Of a stretch of 64,000 nt of DNA, positions 1-12,353 are shown in pieces (position 1 is the stretch's first letter; every line of letters starts with the position of its first letter). Below the pieces are notes generated by a model that saw nothing but the letters and a program-made list of their open reading frames with translations, was not told the DNA's origin and did not search any database. Made by a program: the position numbers and the translations under genes. The stretch spans positions 1,426,001 through 1,490,000 of the forward strand of contig CBDDCT010000006.1 in the NCBI GenBank assembly GCA_965226185.1, in the 5' to 3' direction. Source of the stretch: CBDCYS01 sp965226185. Its GTDB lineage: Bacteria > Acidobacteriota > Terriglobia > Bryobacterales > UBA6623.

Positions 1-1001
1 TGGATACCACCCGCTCGGCCTCCAAGCAAAACACCCACTTCAAGTCCAGACGCTTCGATAAGCGCCGATGAAAGTCCGCTCCCGCCGACGGCTCACAGCA
101 GAACTTGGCGTTGTGCTCTGGCAGATACTGCTCGTCCAGATAGCGCTTTGCCGCCTCGTAATCGGCAATGCCTTGGAGCCGCATCTTCTTGATCAGGCGG
201 TCTTGATGGGTGCCGTGATGGCGCTCCACGCGGCCCTTCGCTTGCGGTGACGAAGCGGCGATGATGCCAATGCCGAGCTTGGCGCACATGCGTCCGAACT
301 GCGTCTCGGGCTCGCTGCCTTCCAGCGCTTCACGCCACGTTGGCTGGCGCTTGTAGACGTTCTTCCAGTCGCAATACAACGCCTTCGGAACGCCGTATTG
401 ACGCACCCAGGCCTGGAGTAAATCGGCCGCCGCCCAAGTCGTTTCCTCGCTCGAGAAGCGGCACAGCGCCAGACCGCTCGCATCGTCGACGAAGTTCATC
501 AGGCAACCTTTCCGCCCGCGGGCTTCGAGCCACTCGTGGTGCGAACCGTCGAGCTGGATCAGCTCGCCCAAGTGCGCTTTACGCTGCCGCCGCGAGCGAT
601 GCGGCTGGCGCTTGCGGCGGCGGCTCCACAGGCCGGCGGCGAGCATCCAGAGCCGCAATGTCCGCACCGAATACTTGCAGATCGTGGTCCTTTCGCAAAT
701 GCTCGGCCGCCAGAGTAGGCCCGCAGCGCTCGTGCGGTTCGCCGGAGTAGTGTTCGCGCACCAGTTGCAGCACTCGCTTGCGAACTTCCGCCGGCTTGGC
801 GCGGTTCGATACCCGGCCCACGTTGGCGTGCTTCAATGCTTTTGTCCCTCCCGCGCTGTAGCGCCTCCAGATCCGCTTGCTCTGGCGATAACTGCAATCC
901 AGCATCCGCGCCGCCTCGCTCAGCTTCAACTCGCCTCGCTTCACCCGGCCCAGCACCTCGCCTCGTCTCAATTCCTTGTCGTTCATCCATGTCCTCTCCA
1001 A
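1..1001 (-). pseudogene. ISNCY-type transposase, frameshifted and cut by the window edge
   Basis: The N-terminal part (from 1001) reads MNDKELRRGEVLGRVKRGEL and has a helix-turn-helix of the kind seen in ISNCY-type transposases. It ends prematurely after DHDLQV. One extra base near 671 shifts the frame, and the following frame continues with RKAHLGELIQLDGSHHEWLE, then NFVDDASGLALCRF and SSPQAKGRVERHHG. These supply the Asp, Asp and Glu positions expected of an rve/DDE integrase core. The second frame stays open to base 1, so the C-terminus lies outside the window. The frame change is not in a homopolymer, so I read it as real decay. The family name is from motif memory; the DDE assignment is firmer. 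Confidence 0.8.
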
Positions 1002-1042
1002 TCTAGGCTCCTCCTTCGGAGCCTTAGATTAGGGGACATTTC
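1000..1042. repeat. Hairpin and probable outer end of the ISNCY-type element
   Basis: Just upstream of the transposase start, AATCTAGGCTCC (from 1000) and GGAGCCTTAGATT (to 1030) form a long stem with one bulge. A GGGGACATT motif follows and is repeated about 25 bases further on. This would fit the element's terminal region. The exact end cannot be fixed because the other end is outside the window. Confidence 0.4.
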
Positions 1043-1689
1043 TATCGCCCTCTCATGGGGACATTATCATCGCCCTTCAACAGGCAGACCGAAACCGGAC
1101 ATTTGCCGGGGTGGGGGCTGACTACCAGTGTTGCCGCTATGCGTCACGCCTCGGCGCGAGCCACGCGACAAACTCTGGGGGCGTGCGGAAGCCGCGGACA
1201 CTCGCAGAGCCGCACGCTAGCTGGTCTATTGCCTCGAAGCTCGACATTGTGTCGCTTGGCGGCCAGCTAGCCGGGGCAACGCGTCCGCGGCTCTGTGTCG
1301 TCCGCGCCGATTTCGGGACATAGCTCCTAGCCCGCTTTTCTCACCACGTGGCGAGGTGAAGTGCGTGAGAGGCGCGTCAGTACGAGGCGCGCGCCGCTTG
1401 ACGACCCTCATTCAATCAAAGACGCGTACTTGACCCTACGGTGAGCACGGCGAGCAAGTGCAACGAAGTAATGGCGGGCCTATCGGAAAGCGCCGGGATA
1501 AACCGGCGGGGAGTCGGGGATGAAAGAGCCCCACAGTGAAGGAGTAGCGAACCACGCTGACCTCGAGTCATGCGCCGGCGGCGGCGACATCGCGGGTGAA
1601 GCGTTGACAGAGGCACTGGCGGGCCGCCTATCGAGCCGCGAAATACCTAGTTTAGGGCGCCGACCCTATCGATAGAAGGGGAAGGCCAT
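1043..1689. other. No gene recognised; remnant sequence between transposon relics
   Basis: No open frame here has a recognisable motif. The stretch around 1440-1640 reads like structured RNA-type sequence (GAAAGCGCCGGGATAAACCGG and similar) and loosely recalls the non-coding part of bacterial group II introns. No domain V hairpin or reverse transcriptase is visible, so I do not call one. Confidence 0.3.
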
Positions 1690-2640
1690 CTAGGTCTTTG
1701 ACCGCCTGGAACTGTTCTTTTTGCAGCCAAAAGTTTTTCGGGCCGCCTTGCGGCCGAACGTCCAGTTGATCTTCACTTGGTCTCGGTTCACGCGGTCTTT
1801 CCACGAACTCGTCTACTGCTGCAATGTCTCCAGGTCAGGGATGCGCCGGCAGCCCAGGCACTGGCGGGAATACATGCTCAGTTCGATCTCGGCCTGATTG
1901 AGCCAACTGCCGTGTAGCGGAGTCGGATGGATCCTCAGCCGGCTCCACATCTCATCTGCTGGCTCTTCCCCGTAGCAGCCCCTCCGTGATTTCCCGCAGT
2001 GGATGTTCAGGTTGTCCCAGACCACGTGGATGGTCCGCGCCGTGGGATAACGCTGCAGCAGGGATGCCAGCGTCTTCGCGAACTCCGCCGCCGAGCGGTT
2101 CGGCGTGGCGCAGGTGAAATGCCGCCCGGCTTGCGGCTCCACCACGGCGAAGACATTGGCCGTGCCGCAGCGCTGCTACTCGTTGTCTCGTTTGGCCGTG
2201 TGGCCGGGCGCTGCTGGCCGGGGCGGCCGCACTTGCTTGTGCAACGAGACCGGTTTCTCGTCCAGGCAAACGACCGGCTCGGCCGGGTCATACGGCTTTT
2301 CCTACAGTGCCAGGACATCTTCCATGCGCTCGATGTATTGCTCATCCAGTTCCGCCAGGCACAACATTTTTCCCCCGCCACGGCTTGAAGTCGTGGCTCT
2401 CAAGAAGCAGCCGCATGGTCTCTCGTCCGGCTCGCGGCACGAGCTTGCGCTTGACCGCTTCGGCGGCAATCAGCCGCACCGTCCAGCGCGCCCGGCCCGC
2501 GGGCGGATCCCTGCACACCATGGCGATGCTGCGCTGTTTCTCTCCGGCCCCGAGCAGGGCAGCCGCCCCGGGCCGCTGTTTGTCGTGGAGGGCGCGCTCG
2601 ATGCCTCCCTGTCCATAGCGCCGGCCAAATAATCCACGTC
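1690..2640 (-). pseudogene. IS630-family transposase relic with three in-frame TAG codons
   Basis: Joining frames gives a recognisable IS630-type protein: YGQGGIERALHDKQRPGA, then WTVRLIAAEAVKRKLVPRAG, CLAELDEQYIERMEDVL, VVCLDEKPVSLHKQV (first Asp), TIHVVWDNLNIH (second Asp), and HPTPLHGSWLNQAEIELSMY (Glu). The reading frame is broken by one extra base near 2370 and by three TAG codons at 2302-2304, 2176-2178 and 1813-1815. Coding similarity continues to the TAG at 1690-1692. The N-terminus before YGQGG is missing or out of frame. It is clearly inactive. Confidence 0.85.
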
Positions 2641-3190
2641 ATGAAACTCCGACCTGTCGCGTGGTTCAGTCTTGTGCAAATCGATCGTGCACTTGATCAA
2701 ACGGAAAACGACCGACAAAACTCAATCCAGTGGTTGTGATCGATGAGTCCACACGTGACAGCCGGACGGATCAGATGTCCGCCCGCGTAAAAGCGGCTGG
2801 GAACTTCTTCGTGGCCCGTCCGTGGAGGCTGGACGCAGATATGCTCCATGCACGAAGACGGTTGCCTGGGCAGTCTGGCCAGGTTTTTCTTATGCCATCG
2901 CCTTACGTGATCGAAGCGAGAGTGGCGACAGGCATTCAAGCGGACAAGAGCGCGGGCGAGTTCAATATATCGGGCACTTCGTCGTCCGGCTTGAGAGACT
3001 GCCGCACCCGATTCTTTCAATCGTGATCCAGCGAAACTCATTCGGTTATCGGGGACGAGGTCTTGCGGTACTGTCGATCCAACTCGTCCGTCTTGCTGTG
3101 AAGGTTGACCCGGCGCTCTTCCGTGGAAGGACCGGTCGACCGCCAGGTGTCCACGATTTCCTTGGCGTGCATCTCCCCGGTCAACCGCAT
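2641..3190. other. Unassigned remnant between two IS630 relics
   Basis: The minus strand keeps a 173-codon open frame (3218 to 2697) and another with the phrase GMRLTGEMHAKEIVDTW (around 3190-3100). I recognise neither. The stretch ends abruptly where the next IS630 relic begins, so it is most likely a fragment of a host gene or third element broken by insertions. Confidence 0.3.
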
Positions 3191-3194
3191 CCCC

Positions 3195-4229
3195 AGCACA
3201 ATCACGTTGGCCGCCCAAGACCTCTCCAATGACCAGATTGCCCGGTGCCTCGACACCCCCCGTCAGATCGTCAGCAACTGGCGCAAACGCTTCTTCCTCG
3301 ACCGCCTGGCTGGTCTCGAGGAGCAGCCCCGGGGCGGCCGGCCGTCGACGTTTTTCTCCTCAGCTCGTCGTCGCCGTCAAAGCCCTCGCTTGTGAGCTGC
3401 CCGCCCAGTCCGGCTTGCCGCTCTCCCGCTTCTCCGTCTCCGAGATTCGCCGCGAGGTCCTGCGTCGAGGTCTGGTCGCCGACATCAGCGGCGCCACCCT
3501 CTGGCGCTGGCTCGACTCTGCTGCGCTGCGCCCCTGGTACCACCGCAGCTGGATCTTCCCCCGCGACCCCGACTTCGCCGAAAAGGCCGCCCGCGTCCTG
3601 GATCTCTACGAAGGCCGTTGGCAGGGCAGTCCGCTGGGGGAAGACGAGTTCGTTCTCTCCGCCGACGAAAAAACCAGCATTCAAGCGCGTCAGCGCAAGC
3701 ATCGCGGCAAGCCTCCCCCCCCGGCCGCTCGGCTCGCGTGGAGAATGAATACAAGCGCCTCGGCGCTTGGGCTTATCTGGCGGCTTGGAATGTTCATCGC
3801 GCCAAGCTGTTTGGCCGCTGCGAAGCCAAAAACACCAGCACGGCCGTCGATCCTCTGGTGGCTGAGGTGATGAGTCAGCCGCCCTACCGTTGGGCCCGGC
3901 GGGTTTTCTGGATCATGGACAACTGCTCGGCTCATCGCGGCAACAAGGCCGCCGAGCGCTTGCGGACCCGATGGCCCTCAGCGGTGCTGGTCCACACGCC
4001 GCTGCACGCTAGTTGGTTGAATCAGATCGAGATCTACTTCTCGATCCTGCAACGCAAGGCCCTCACACCGAATGACTTCTTCTCACTCGACGAACTCGAG
4101 GAGCGCCTCCCAGGTTTGCAGCAACACTACGAGCAAATCGCGACCCCTTTTCAGTGGACCTTCACTCGCCAAGATCTCAAGCGCTGGCTGGCCAAACTTG
4201 AGAGCCCCAGCCTCACTCCCGCCGCATAA
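3195..4229 (+). pseudogene. IS630-family transposase with two frameshifts
   Basis: The protein can be read across three frames. The first has the helix-turn-helix part LAAQDLSNDQIARCLDTPRQ and VSNWRKRFF. From about 3345 a second frame continues with RRRFSPQLVVAVKALACELP and the first catalytic Asp in FVLSADEKTSIQ. From a C8 run at 3715-3722 a third frame gives RVENEYKRLGAWAYLAAW, IMDNCSAHRG (second Asp) and HASWLNQIEIYFSIL (Glu). The second break is one base short in a homopolymer and may be a sequencing error. The first is not in such a run. The start is lost where the element abuts unrelated sequence near 3195. It is a different IS630 subgroup from the 1.7-2.6 kb relic. Confidence 0.85.
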
Positions 4230-4275
4230 GTTCATACCCTGCAAAAAACGTCACCTTAATTCTGATGCAGAGGAC

Positions 4276-5789
4276 TTAGGCGTGGGCACCGCGGTAGTGC
4301 TCTTTCAGCGCTCTTCTCTGGACTTTCCCTACGGGGTTCTTGGGCAAGCTGGGCAAGAAGACAACCTTCTCAGGCGCCTTATGAGTCGCGATCTGCTCTT
4401 TGGCAAATTCAATCAATACTGCCTCGGTAGCCGATACCCCTTCCTTCCTGGCAACATACGCGACCACGACCTCGCCCCATGTTTCATCCGGGATGCCGAT
4501 AACCCCAGCTTCGGCCACCGCCGGGTGCCGGTAGAGAACGGCTTCTACTTCCCGCGGCGAAATGTTGGAGCCGCCTCGGACGATGAGTTCCTTCTTGCGT
4601 CCGGCGAACCAGTAGTAGCCTTCGGCATCTTGCGTGACGAGATCCCCGGTATACAGCCATCCGCCGCGCAGGGTCTCAGCGGTGGCCTCGGGATTGTTCC
4701 AGTAGCCGATTGTAGTTCCCGGAGACTTGACCGTCAGCTCGCCCACTTCTCCGGGTTTCACTTCGTTGCCGCCTGCGTCCACCACGCGCAGCAGGACGCC
4801 TTCTAAAGGGACCCCGATGGATCCTGGGCGGATCTTCCCAGGGGGGTTCCAGGTGATCGGCGCGCTTTCGGTCATGCCAAGGAACTCGTGCAGGGGTAGA
4901 GAAAAGGCACGCATAAATTGCTCCTGCAAAGCCGTGGGGACCGAGTCGCCAGCCGCAAAAAAGAGCATTTCGGGACAGATATCATACGGGGTCGCCGTTT
5001 GGCATTCTGCCAGGGCCGGGCACTGGACCGGCAGGCCACCCGTGAAGGTACACCGATGCCGCTCAAGAGTCTGCAAAATCGTCTGGGGATCACTTCCGGC
5101 GGGGAGAACTAGCGTGGCGCCGACGGTGAGGGCAGAAAGCATCAGACACATGACCCCCCCATATGGGTCATCGGCGTTAGCGCCGCCGCCACCCTCTCAC
5201 GAGACAACCCCATTTGTTCCATCAGGCCAGTCAGGTAGAGCAGCGTTTCGTGGGTGTGTGTGACCCTTTTGGGCCGTGCGGTCGTCCCCGAAGTGTAAAG
5301 GATGGCGGCCACCTGGCCGGGCTCCACGGCCGGCAATTCTACCGTTGTGGAGGGGGCGGCCAACAGATCCTGGAAACTACCGGTGTCTGGGGGTTGGCTC
5401 TCGCCTGTCACATAGCACCGGTGTAACCGCGGCAGGTGCGGCCGGATCGAAAGGACCTGTTGGTATAGGTCCGGCTGGCCAATGTAGAACCGGGCTTCGC
5501 TGTGCTGCAGGAAGTATTCGATCTCCGACGGCCCCATGCGGGGATTGATCGGCACCGCAATGGCGCCGACCTTGAAGCATCCATAGTAGCCGAAGACCAG
5601 TTCCGGACAATTGCCCATGTGGAATGCAACGCGATCCCCCGGCTCCAACCCTTGCGCGAGCAAGTTGGCGGCCAAGCGGTCGGTCAAGGTGTCGACTTCG
5701 GCGTAGGTCCAGGTTTGCTCGCCAAAGATCAGAGCCGTTTTTTCAGGCTGACGCGTGTGTCCATCGCGGAGGAAACGGACGAGGGTCAT
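4276..5789 (-). CDS. AMP-forming acyl-CoA synthetase/ligase (apparent frameshift at 5150)
   Basis: This is a member of the ANL superfamily, which activates a carboxylic acid with ATP and loads it onto CoA. The N-terminal frame starts at 5789 (ATG preceded by AAAGGAGAG) and contains the phosphate-binding motif LYTSGTTARPKRVTHTHE. The C-terminal frame contains FLGMTESAPITW, GWLYTGDLVTQDAEGYYWFA, GGSNISPREVEAVLYRHP and the C-terminal lysine region PKNPVGKVQRRAL. Together they give about 500 residues, the usual family length. The two frames meet at a G7 run (C7 on plus, near 5150-5160). One more G would restore the reading HMGGVMCLMLSALTVGA. I therefore think the gene is intact in vivo. The substrate cannot be told from sequence. 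Confidence 0.85.
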
Positions 5790-5884
5790 CGGTCTCTCCT
5801 TTGTTAAAGACGGAAGAGGCAAAACCGCCAGCGAAGCCACTATATTAGATCGCGGTGGCACCTGTCGCTTTCTCCATGCGGGCA

Positions 5885-5940
5885 AGACGCGGTTCAGCTC
5901 CTTCCAGGACTTCGAGAATGATGTAGTGAGAGATGGTCTG
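5885..5940 (-). pseudogene. N-terminal stub of a lost TPR-kinase
   Basis: Directly after the stop of the kinase at 5943, another frame on the same strand reads QTISHYIILEVLEGAEP. This matches the opening of both neighbouring kinases (QTISHYEILEKVGEGG and QTISHYEVLEQLGEGG) and then loses similarity inside the Gly-rich loop. It is a remnant of about 15 codons of a further copy that once followed in the array. Confidence 0.7.
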
Positions 5941-5942
5941 CC

Positions 5943-8186
5943 TCACTCCGGGAAGCCGATGCGCCGCAGCAGCTCTTGGTAGCGCGGGTCTTGCCTGAAA
6001 GACTCGTTTGGCCACGGGTACTGCTTGAGGAGCACGAGCAGACCGTCGCGCTCCTCGAAGGCTGTATCCAGCCACTGGAACGCTTGATTGAAGTCATCCA
6101 GGTGCGCATAAACCCAGGCGATGGGTGAGGCGGCGCAGTACCTTTCCGCTCGCAAGTCCTTGAGCTTGTCGATCGTCCGCAGCGCCTCCTCCTGGCGCCC
6201 TGCGACAGCCTGGCACATTCCGAGGAATCCCAGCGTGAGGGGGTCTTTCGGGGCGAACGGCACGGCAGCTTCAATCGTTCTGAGTGCTTCGTCCGGACGG
6301 CCCAGGAAGTGCCATGCGGTTGACATGTTCCTCCTTGCTGGGAAATAGGCCGGGGCGATGTCCAGAGTCTTGCGCGCCTGATCGAGGGCGGCTTCGAAGT
6401 CACGCGCATAAAGCAGGAGGGCGCAAAGAATACCATTGACGAATGGAGACAACGGGTCCAATTGGACCGCGGTCCGCAACTCCGCAATGCCTTCGGCCGG
6501 CCGGCCGGCCCCCCCGAGCAATTCGCCCAAATAGACTCGCGGAATCGGGTCGGCCGGGTTCAGTTCGACGGCGCGCCGGTAAGACTGCTCGGCTCCGGCG
6601 AAATCCCAGTCGTACAAATGGCGGACGAGGCCCAGAGAGGAGTGAGCGTTGGCCGTGGTCTCGTCCATCCCGAGGGCTCTAAGGGCCTCCTCCTTGGCTT
6701 TCACCATCGCCTCAGCGGGCCGCGCGTAGCCGAGTACGCCCAATAGAGCGTATGCCTCGGCCAAGCCCGCGTGCGGCTCTGGGTAGTTCGAATCAGTCGC
6801 CAGGGCCCGTTCGAAACACGAAAGACCTTGGCGCATGCCGGACTCGGAGAGATTAACAACGTTGTGCCGGCCCTGTAAGTAAAGGCGATAAGCCTCGAAG
6901 TCGGCAGTCCGGCGGGTCGCCCCCGGAGAAGCGACGGCGCCGGTCAGCTTCCTCTTGAGCTGGTTGACGATCGCCTGCGAGATCTCGTCCTGAATGTCGA
7001 AGATGTCTTCGAGCACCCGGTCATAGCGCTCGGACCACATCTGGGTGTCTTCGGCGGCATCGATCAGCTCGACCGTAATGCGCAGCCTGCTGCCGGCGCG
7101 ACGGATAGTGCCAGTCAGCACACAGCCGACATTGAGTTTCTCGGCGATCTGCCTTACTGCCGTGCTCTCCCCTTTGAAGCGAAACGCAGAAGTGCGGGGC
7201 GTAACCCGCAAACCCTCGACCTTCCCCAAAGCGCTGATGATGTCTTCGGTGACGCCGTCACTGAAGTATTCGTCGTCCTCGTCCCGGCTGCGGTTCTCGA
7301 ACGGCAGCACTGCGATCGAAGGCCGCGCGTCCCTGGAGCCGGAGGAAGGCCGTGATACCGCTCCGGATTCCGTGCCGCGCTTCAAAGCACTCAGGTCAGC
7401 AAGGAGATCACTGACGGTTTGGTAGCGCTCCCCGGCACACTTGGCCAGGCATTTGTTAACGATCCGCTCCAACTCGGGCGGGACGCCGGTACGCACCGCT
7501 GTGATCGGCTGCGGCGATTCGTTAAGAATCGAGTAGAGAATCGCCTGCTCGTAATGGCCTTGGAAGGGCACCTGTCCAGTGGCCATCTCGTAAAGCACCA
7601 CTCCCAGGGCCCAGATATCCGCGCGGTGATCGAGCTTCTCGCCGGTCGTCTGCTCCGGCGACATATAGGCCGAAGTCCCGACGGTCGTGCCCTCTCGGGT
7701 CAGCTTTGACGCCGTCGAGGCGAGTTGCGCTAATCCGAAGTCCATCAGCACAGCCTGGCCGCTAGTCGTGTCCATGATATTGGCGGGCTTGATGTCCCGG
7801 TGGACGACGCCCTTGCTGTGCGCCTCCTGCAAACCCCGCGCAACCTGGATGGCGATGTCGAGCAGCCGTTCCAAGCTCAGCGGGCCCTTTACGATACGCT
7901 TGGTTAGCTCGTCGCCTTCGAGGTAGGCCATGGCGATGAACGTGCGGCCGTCCACCTCGTCGATCTCATAGACCGTGCAAATGTTGGGGTGCTGCAAAGC
8001 CGCCGCGGCCTTGGCTTCCCGAATGAAGCGCTGGCGGCTTTCCTCGTTCGAGACTAGATGAGGCGCCAGGAACTTGAGCGCGACGGTACGGTCGAGCTTT
8101 GTGTCGATCGCTTTGTAGACCATACCCATCCCGCCTTCCCCGACCTTTTCGAGGATTTCGTAATGGGAGATGGTTTGGCTGTTCAC
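5943..8186 (-). CDS. Serine/threonine protein kinase with TolB-like and TPR domains
   Basis: The 747-residue protein has a Hanks-type kinase domain at about 9-270: Gly-rich loop GEGGMGMV at 16-23, Lys38, HRDIKPANI from 129, DFG at 149-151 and SPEQ near 176. A TolB-like domain of about 130 residues starts near 290 (SIAVLPFENRSRDEDDEYFS). TPR units fill the rest to about 740. I see no transmembrane segment between kinase and TolB-like regions, so it is probably cytoplasmic. The start is GTG at 8186 with no clear Shine-Dalgarno sequence. It is closely related to the kinase at 8565-10796, and the upstream DNA is also shared, so the pair arose by duplication. The substrate is unknown. Confidence 0.93.
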   Translation of the reverse strand: MNSQTISHYEILEKVGEGGMGMVYKAIDTKLDRTVALKFLAPHLVSNEESRQRFIREAKAAAALQHPNICTVYEIDEVDGRTFIAMAYLEGDELTKRIVKGPLSLERLLDIAIQVARGLQEAHSKGVVHRDIKPANIMDTTSGQAVLMDFGLAQLASTASKLTREGTTVGTSAYMSPEQTTGEKLDHRADIWALGVVLYEMATGQVPFQGHYEQAILYSILNESPQPITAVRTGVPPELERIVNKCLAKCAGERYQTVSDLLADLSALKRGTESGAVSRPSSGSRDARPSIAVLPFENRSRDEDDEYFSDGVTEDIISALGKVEGLRVTPRTSAFRFKGESTAVRQIAEKLNVGCVLTGTIRRAGSRLRITVELIDAAEDTQMWSERYDRVLEDIFDIQDEISQAIVNQLKRKLTGAVASPGATRRTADFEAYRLYLQGRHNVVNLSESGMRQGLSCFERALATDSNYPEPHAGLAEAYALLGVLGYARPAEAMVKAKEEALRALGMDETTANAHSSLGLVRHLYDWDFAGAEQSYRRAVELNPADPIPRVYLGELLGGAGRPAEGIAELRTAVQLDPLSPFVNGILCALLLYARDFEAALDQARKTLDIAPAYFPARRNMSTAWHFLGRPDEALRTIEAAVPFAPKDPLTLGFLGMCQAVAGRQEEALRTIDKLKDLRAERYCAASPIAWVYAHLDDFNQAFQWLDTAFEERDGLLVLLKQYPWPNESFRQDPRYQELLRRIGFPE

Positions 8187-8205
8187 AGTTTTGGGTTGGC
8201 GTTAA

Positions 8206-8410
8206 GCTGGTGTGGTTCGCTAATAATACCGCAACTGAAACGGTTCCGGCTTTCGCGAGAAGCCCGTTGAAACGGGCTCCCAGCCTGCGCCTGGATGGTC
8301 CGCCTGCCAGCCGTAAAACGACTGGCCTAAGAAATCAAAGCCTCGTGAACGTGGCTTACAAGTCGCCACGGGTGTCGGCGCTGCAAGCGCGGACTTCCGT
8401 CCGCGCCGCT
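8206..8410. repeat. MITE-like repeat, copy A (one terminal repeat only)
   Basis: It starts with GCTGGTGTGGTTCGC, a diverged version of the inverted end of the copy at 35106-35338. Inside are the same small hairpins in the same order: AGCCCGTTGAAACGGGCT at 8261-8278, GCCAGCCGTAAAACGACTGG from 8306 and CGTGAACGTGGCT at 8344-8356. No right-hand inverted end is found. The sequence runs instead into a different hairpin, GCGCGGACTTCCGTCCGCGC, near 8387-8408. The same composite lies upstream of the second kinase. Confidence 0.75.
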
Positions 8411-8420
8411 GTCCGGCCGG

Positions 8421-8525
8421 CTGAAATCTTTTGCCATCATCGGCAACGATCATCCTCTTCGCCCTCTCGGCGAACCGCGGGTCGGAGTGGACCGAATCGA
8501 AGAGAGGATTGACGTTGATAGAAAT
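8421..8525 (-). pseudogene. C-terminal stub of a lost TPR-kinase
   Basis: The minus strand reads ISINVNPLFDSVHSDPRF followed by AERAKRMIVADDGKRF. The first part matches the tail of the intact kinase next door (IPELDSVRSDPRY ... LRRM), which is the usual last segment of this kinase class. The stub lies between the two intact kinases and points the same way, so it is the remains of a third array member. The final VADDGKRF also recurs upstream of the second kinase (VADDGKKF near 11030). Confidence 0.7.
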
Positions 8526-8564
8526 CGTGAGGCTGTCGCGTTCCTGGCCGTTCATCACGTAGTG

Positions 8565-10796
<2,232 letters not shown>

Positions 10797-10815
10797 GGTT
10801 TTGGGTTGGCGTTAA

Positions 10816-11046
10816 GCTGGTGTAGTTCGCCAATAATAGCGCAACTTAAACGGTTCCTGCATTCGCGAGAGGCCCGTTGAAATTGAAACGGGCTCCCACC
10901 CCGCGCTTGGATGGTCCGCCTGCCAGCCGTAAAACGACTAGCCTAAGAAATCAAAGCCGCCACGGGTGTCGGCGCTGCAAGCGCGGACTTCCGTCCGCGC
11001 CTCTGTCCGGCCGTCTGAAACTTTTTGCCATCATCGGCAACGACTG
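10816..11046. repeat. MITE-like repeat, copy B, upstream of the second kinase
   Basis: It starts with GCTGGTGTAGTTCGCCAATA and contains the hairpin GCCCGTTGAAATTGAAACGGGC (10872-10893, with a small insertion), the CCAGCCGTAAAACGACTAGCC element, and then GCGCGGACTTCCGTCCGCGC at 10981-11000. It aligns with copy A over nearly its whole length but lacks the third hairpin (CGTGAACGTGGCT). It ends in the same TTTTTGCCATCATCGGCAACGA sequence that encodes the tail of a kinase stub on the minus strand. Confidence 0.75.
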
Positions 11047-11123
11047 AGTATACAGGCACTGCCGGGACGGTGCTTCAGCCTTGTTCCATTCGATCTGATA
11101 TCATTCCTACGGGAGTCTTTCCT

Positions 11124-12353
11124 ATGCGCTTTCCGCAAGGCTTTGTCTGGTTGTTCGGGGGCCTTTTCTTACTGGCCGCCTCCCCCGCCCAGAGGCCGGT
11201 CTTCAAGCAAGAAAAAATCCAAGGGCGCTACGCCTATGTGCTCGAAAACTCCAAGATGCGTGTCAGCGCGCTTCGCGGGGCGGGGCACATCGCCGAAATC
11301 CGGCTGAAGTCCTCCGATCCGAAAACAAGCATCAACCCGATGCGTGTGGCGCATTTCCCGACGATCGACCCATGGGAATATGATCCCGCCCGGCACGACA
11401 AAATCTATGGAGGAGGCCCGAACCGCATGTTGCAATCGGGCTACATGGGCCATCTGCTGAACTTTCCGCAATTTGGCGGCCCATCCGAAGCGGAGGTCGG
11501 ACAAGGACTCGGCAATCACGGCGAAGCCCTTGCAGTCGAGTGGAAAAAGGAACGCGTCGAGACCGGCGAGGACGCCGTCCAACTTTGGTATTCCGCTCAC
11601 CTCCCCAAGAACCAGTACAACGTCGGCCGTGTCCTCACGCTGCCCCACGACGAGACCGTCCTCTACATCGAAGAATGGGTCGAGAACCTCACCTCGTTCG
11701 ACCGCCCGGCGCATTGGGTCGAGCACGTGACCTTCGGCCCGCCTTTCGTCGAACCCGGCAAGAACGTGCTGGACATGTCCGGCACGCGGGGGGAAGTGCG
11801 GGCGGGCGCGGGCGAAACGAACTCGCTCGGATCAGGCCCGATCCGCTGGCCCGAGGGAACGTCCCATGACGGCAAGAAGGTGAGTCTGCGCGCCATGCAA
11901 CCGGCGCCTCACCGGGGCACTTATTTCGGCGTCTTGATGGACCAGAGCCGTGAGCGCAACTATTTCACGATGTACCACACCGAGTACAAGGTTCTGATCG
12001 GCTACATCTGGCTCACGAAGGATTTCCCCTGGATCGGCGACTGGCAGGAGAACAAACGCGCCACGCAGCTTCCCTGGGAAGGCAAGGTCGTCGCGCGCGG
12101 ACTCGAGTTCGGGACGACCCCGTTCGGCGGGACCATGAAAAACGTGCTGGAACGCGGCAGCATCCATGGCGTCCCGATCTACCGCTGGATTGCCGCCCGC
12201 GAGCGGGCTACCACGCGCTATGTCGCATTTCTGACCGAGATCCCCACCGGCTTTCAAGGAGTCGCGGATGTTCGCGTCGGCGGCGGAAAAATCGTCATCA
12301 CCGAACGCGGCTCGGGTAACACGATTTCTCTTAAAAGCGAAAGACGATGGTGA
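11124..12353 (+). CDS. Secreted protein, probably galactose-mutarotase-like fold
   Basis: The start is ATG at 11124, eight bases after GGGAG, giving about 410 residues with a signal peptide (hydrophobic FVWLFGGLFLLAA). The body is rich in beta strands, with long aromatic and His motifs such as WVEHVTFGPPFVEPGKNVLD, and resembles the aldose-1-epimerase-like beta-sandwich fold found in many acidobacterial secreted proteins. I cannot point to catalytic residues, so a carbohydrate-binding or structural role is as likely as enzymatic activity. The stop overlaps the start of the next gene, so the two are probably cotranscribed. Confidence 0.7.
   Translation: MRFPQGFVWLFGGLFLLAASPAQRPVFKQEKIQGRYAYVLENSKMRVSALRGAGHIAEIRLKSSDPKTSINPMRVAHFPTIDPWEYDPARHDKIYGGGPNRMLQSGYMGHLLNFPQFGGPSEAEVGQGLGNHGEALAVEWKKERVETGEDAVQLWYSAHLPKNQYNVGRVLTLPHDETVLYIEEWVENLTSFDRPAHWVEHVTFGPPFVEPGKNVLDMSGTRGEVRAGAGETNSLGSGPIRWPEGTSHDGKKVSLRAMQPAPHRGTYFGVLMDQSRERNYFTMYHTEYKVLIGYIWLTKDFPWIGDWQENKRATQLPWEGKVVARGLEFGTTPFGGTMKNVLERGSIHGVPIYRWIAARERATTRYVAFLTEIPTGFQGVADVRVGGGKIVITERGSGNTISLKSERRW

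Noticed and set aside
1430..1660. Possible group II intron fragment
   Set aside because: The sequence has the texture of structured RNA but I found no domain V hairpin, exon-binding features or reverse transcriptase.
8206..8410. CRISPR array suspected from repeated hairpins
   Set aside because: The hairpins differ from each other, are unevenly spaced, and occur as one composite unit in several places, so this is a dispersed repeat and not a CRISPR.
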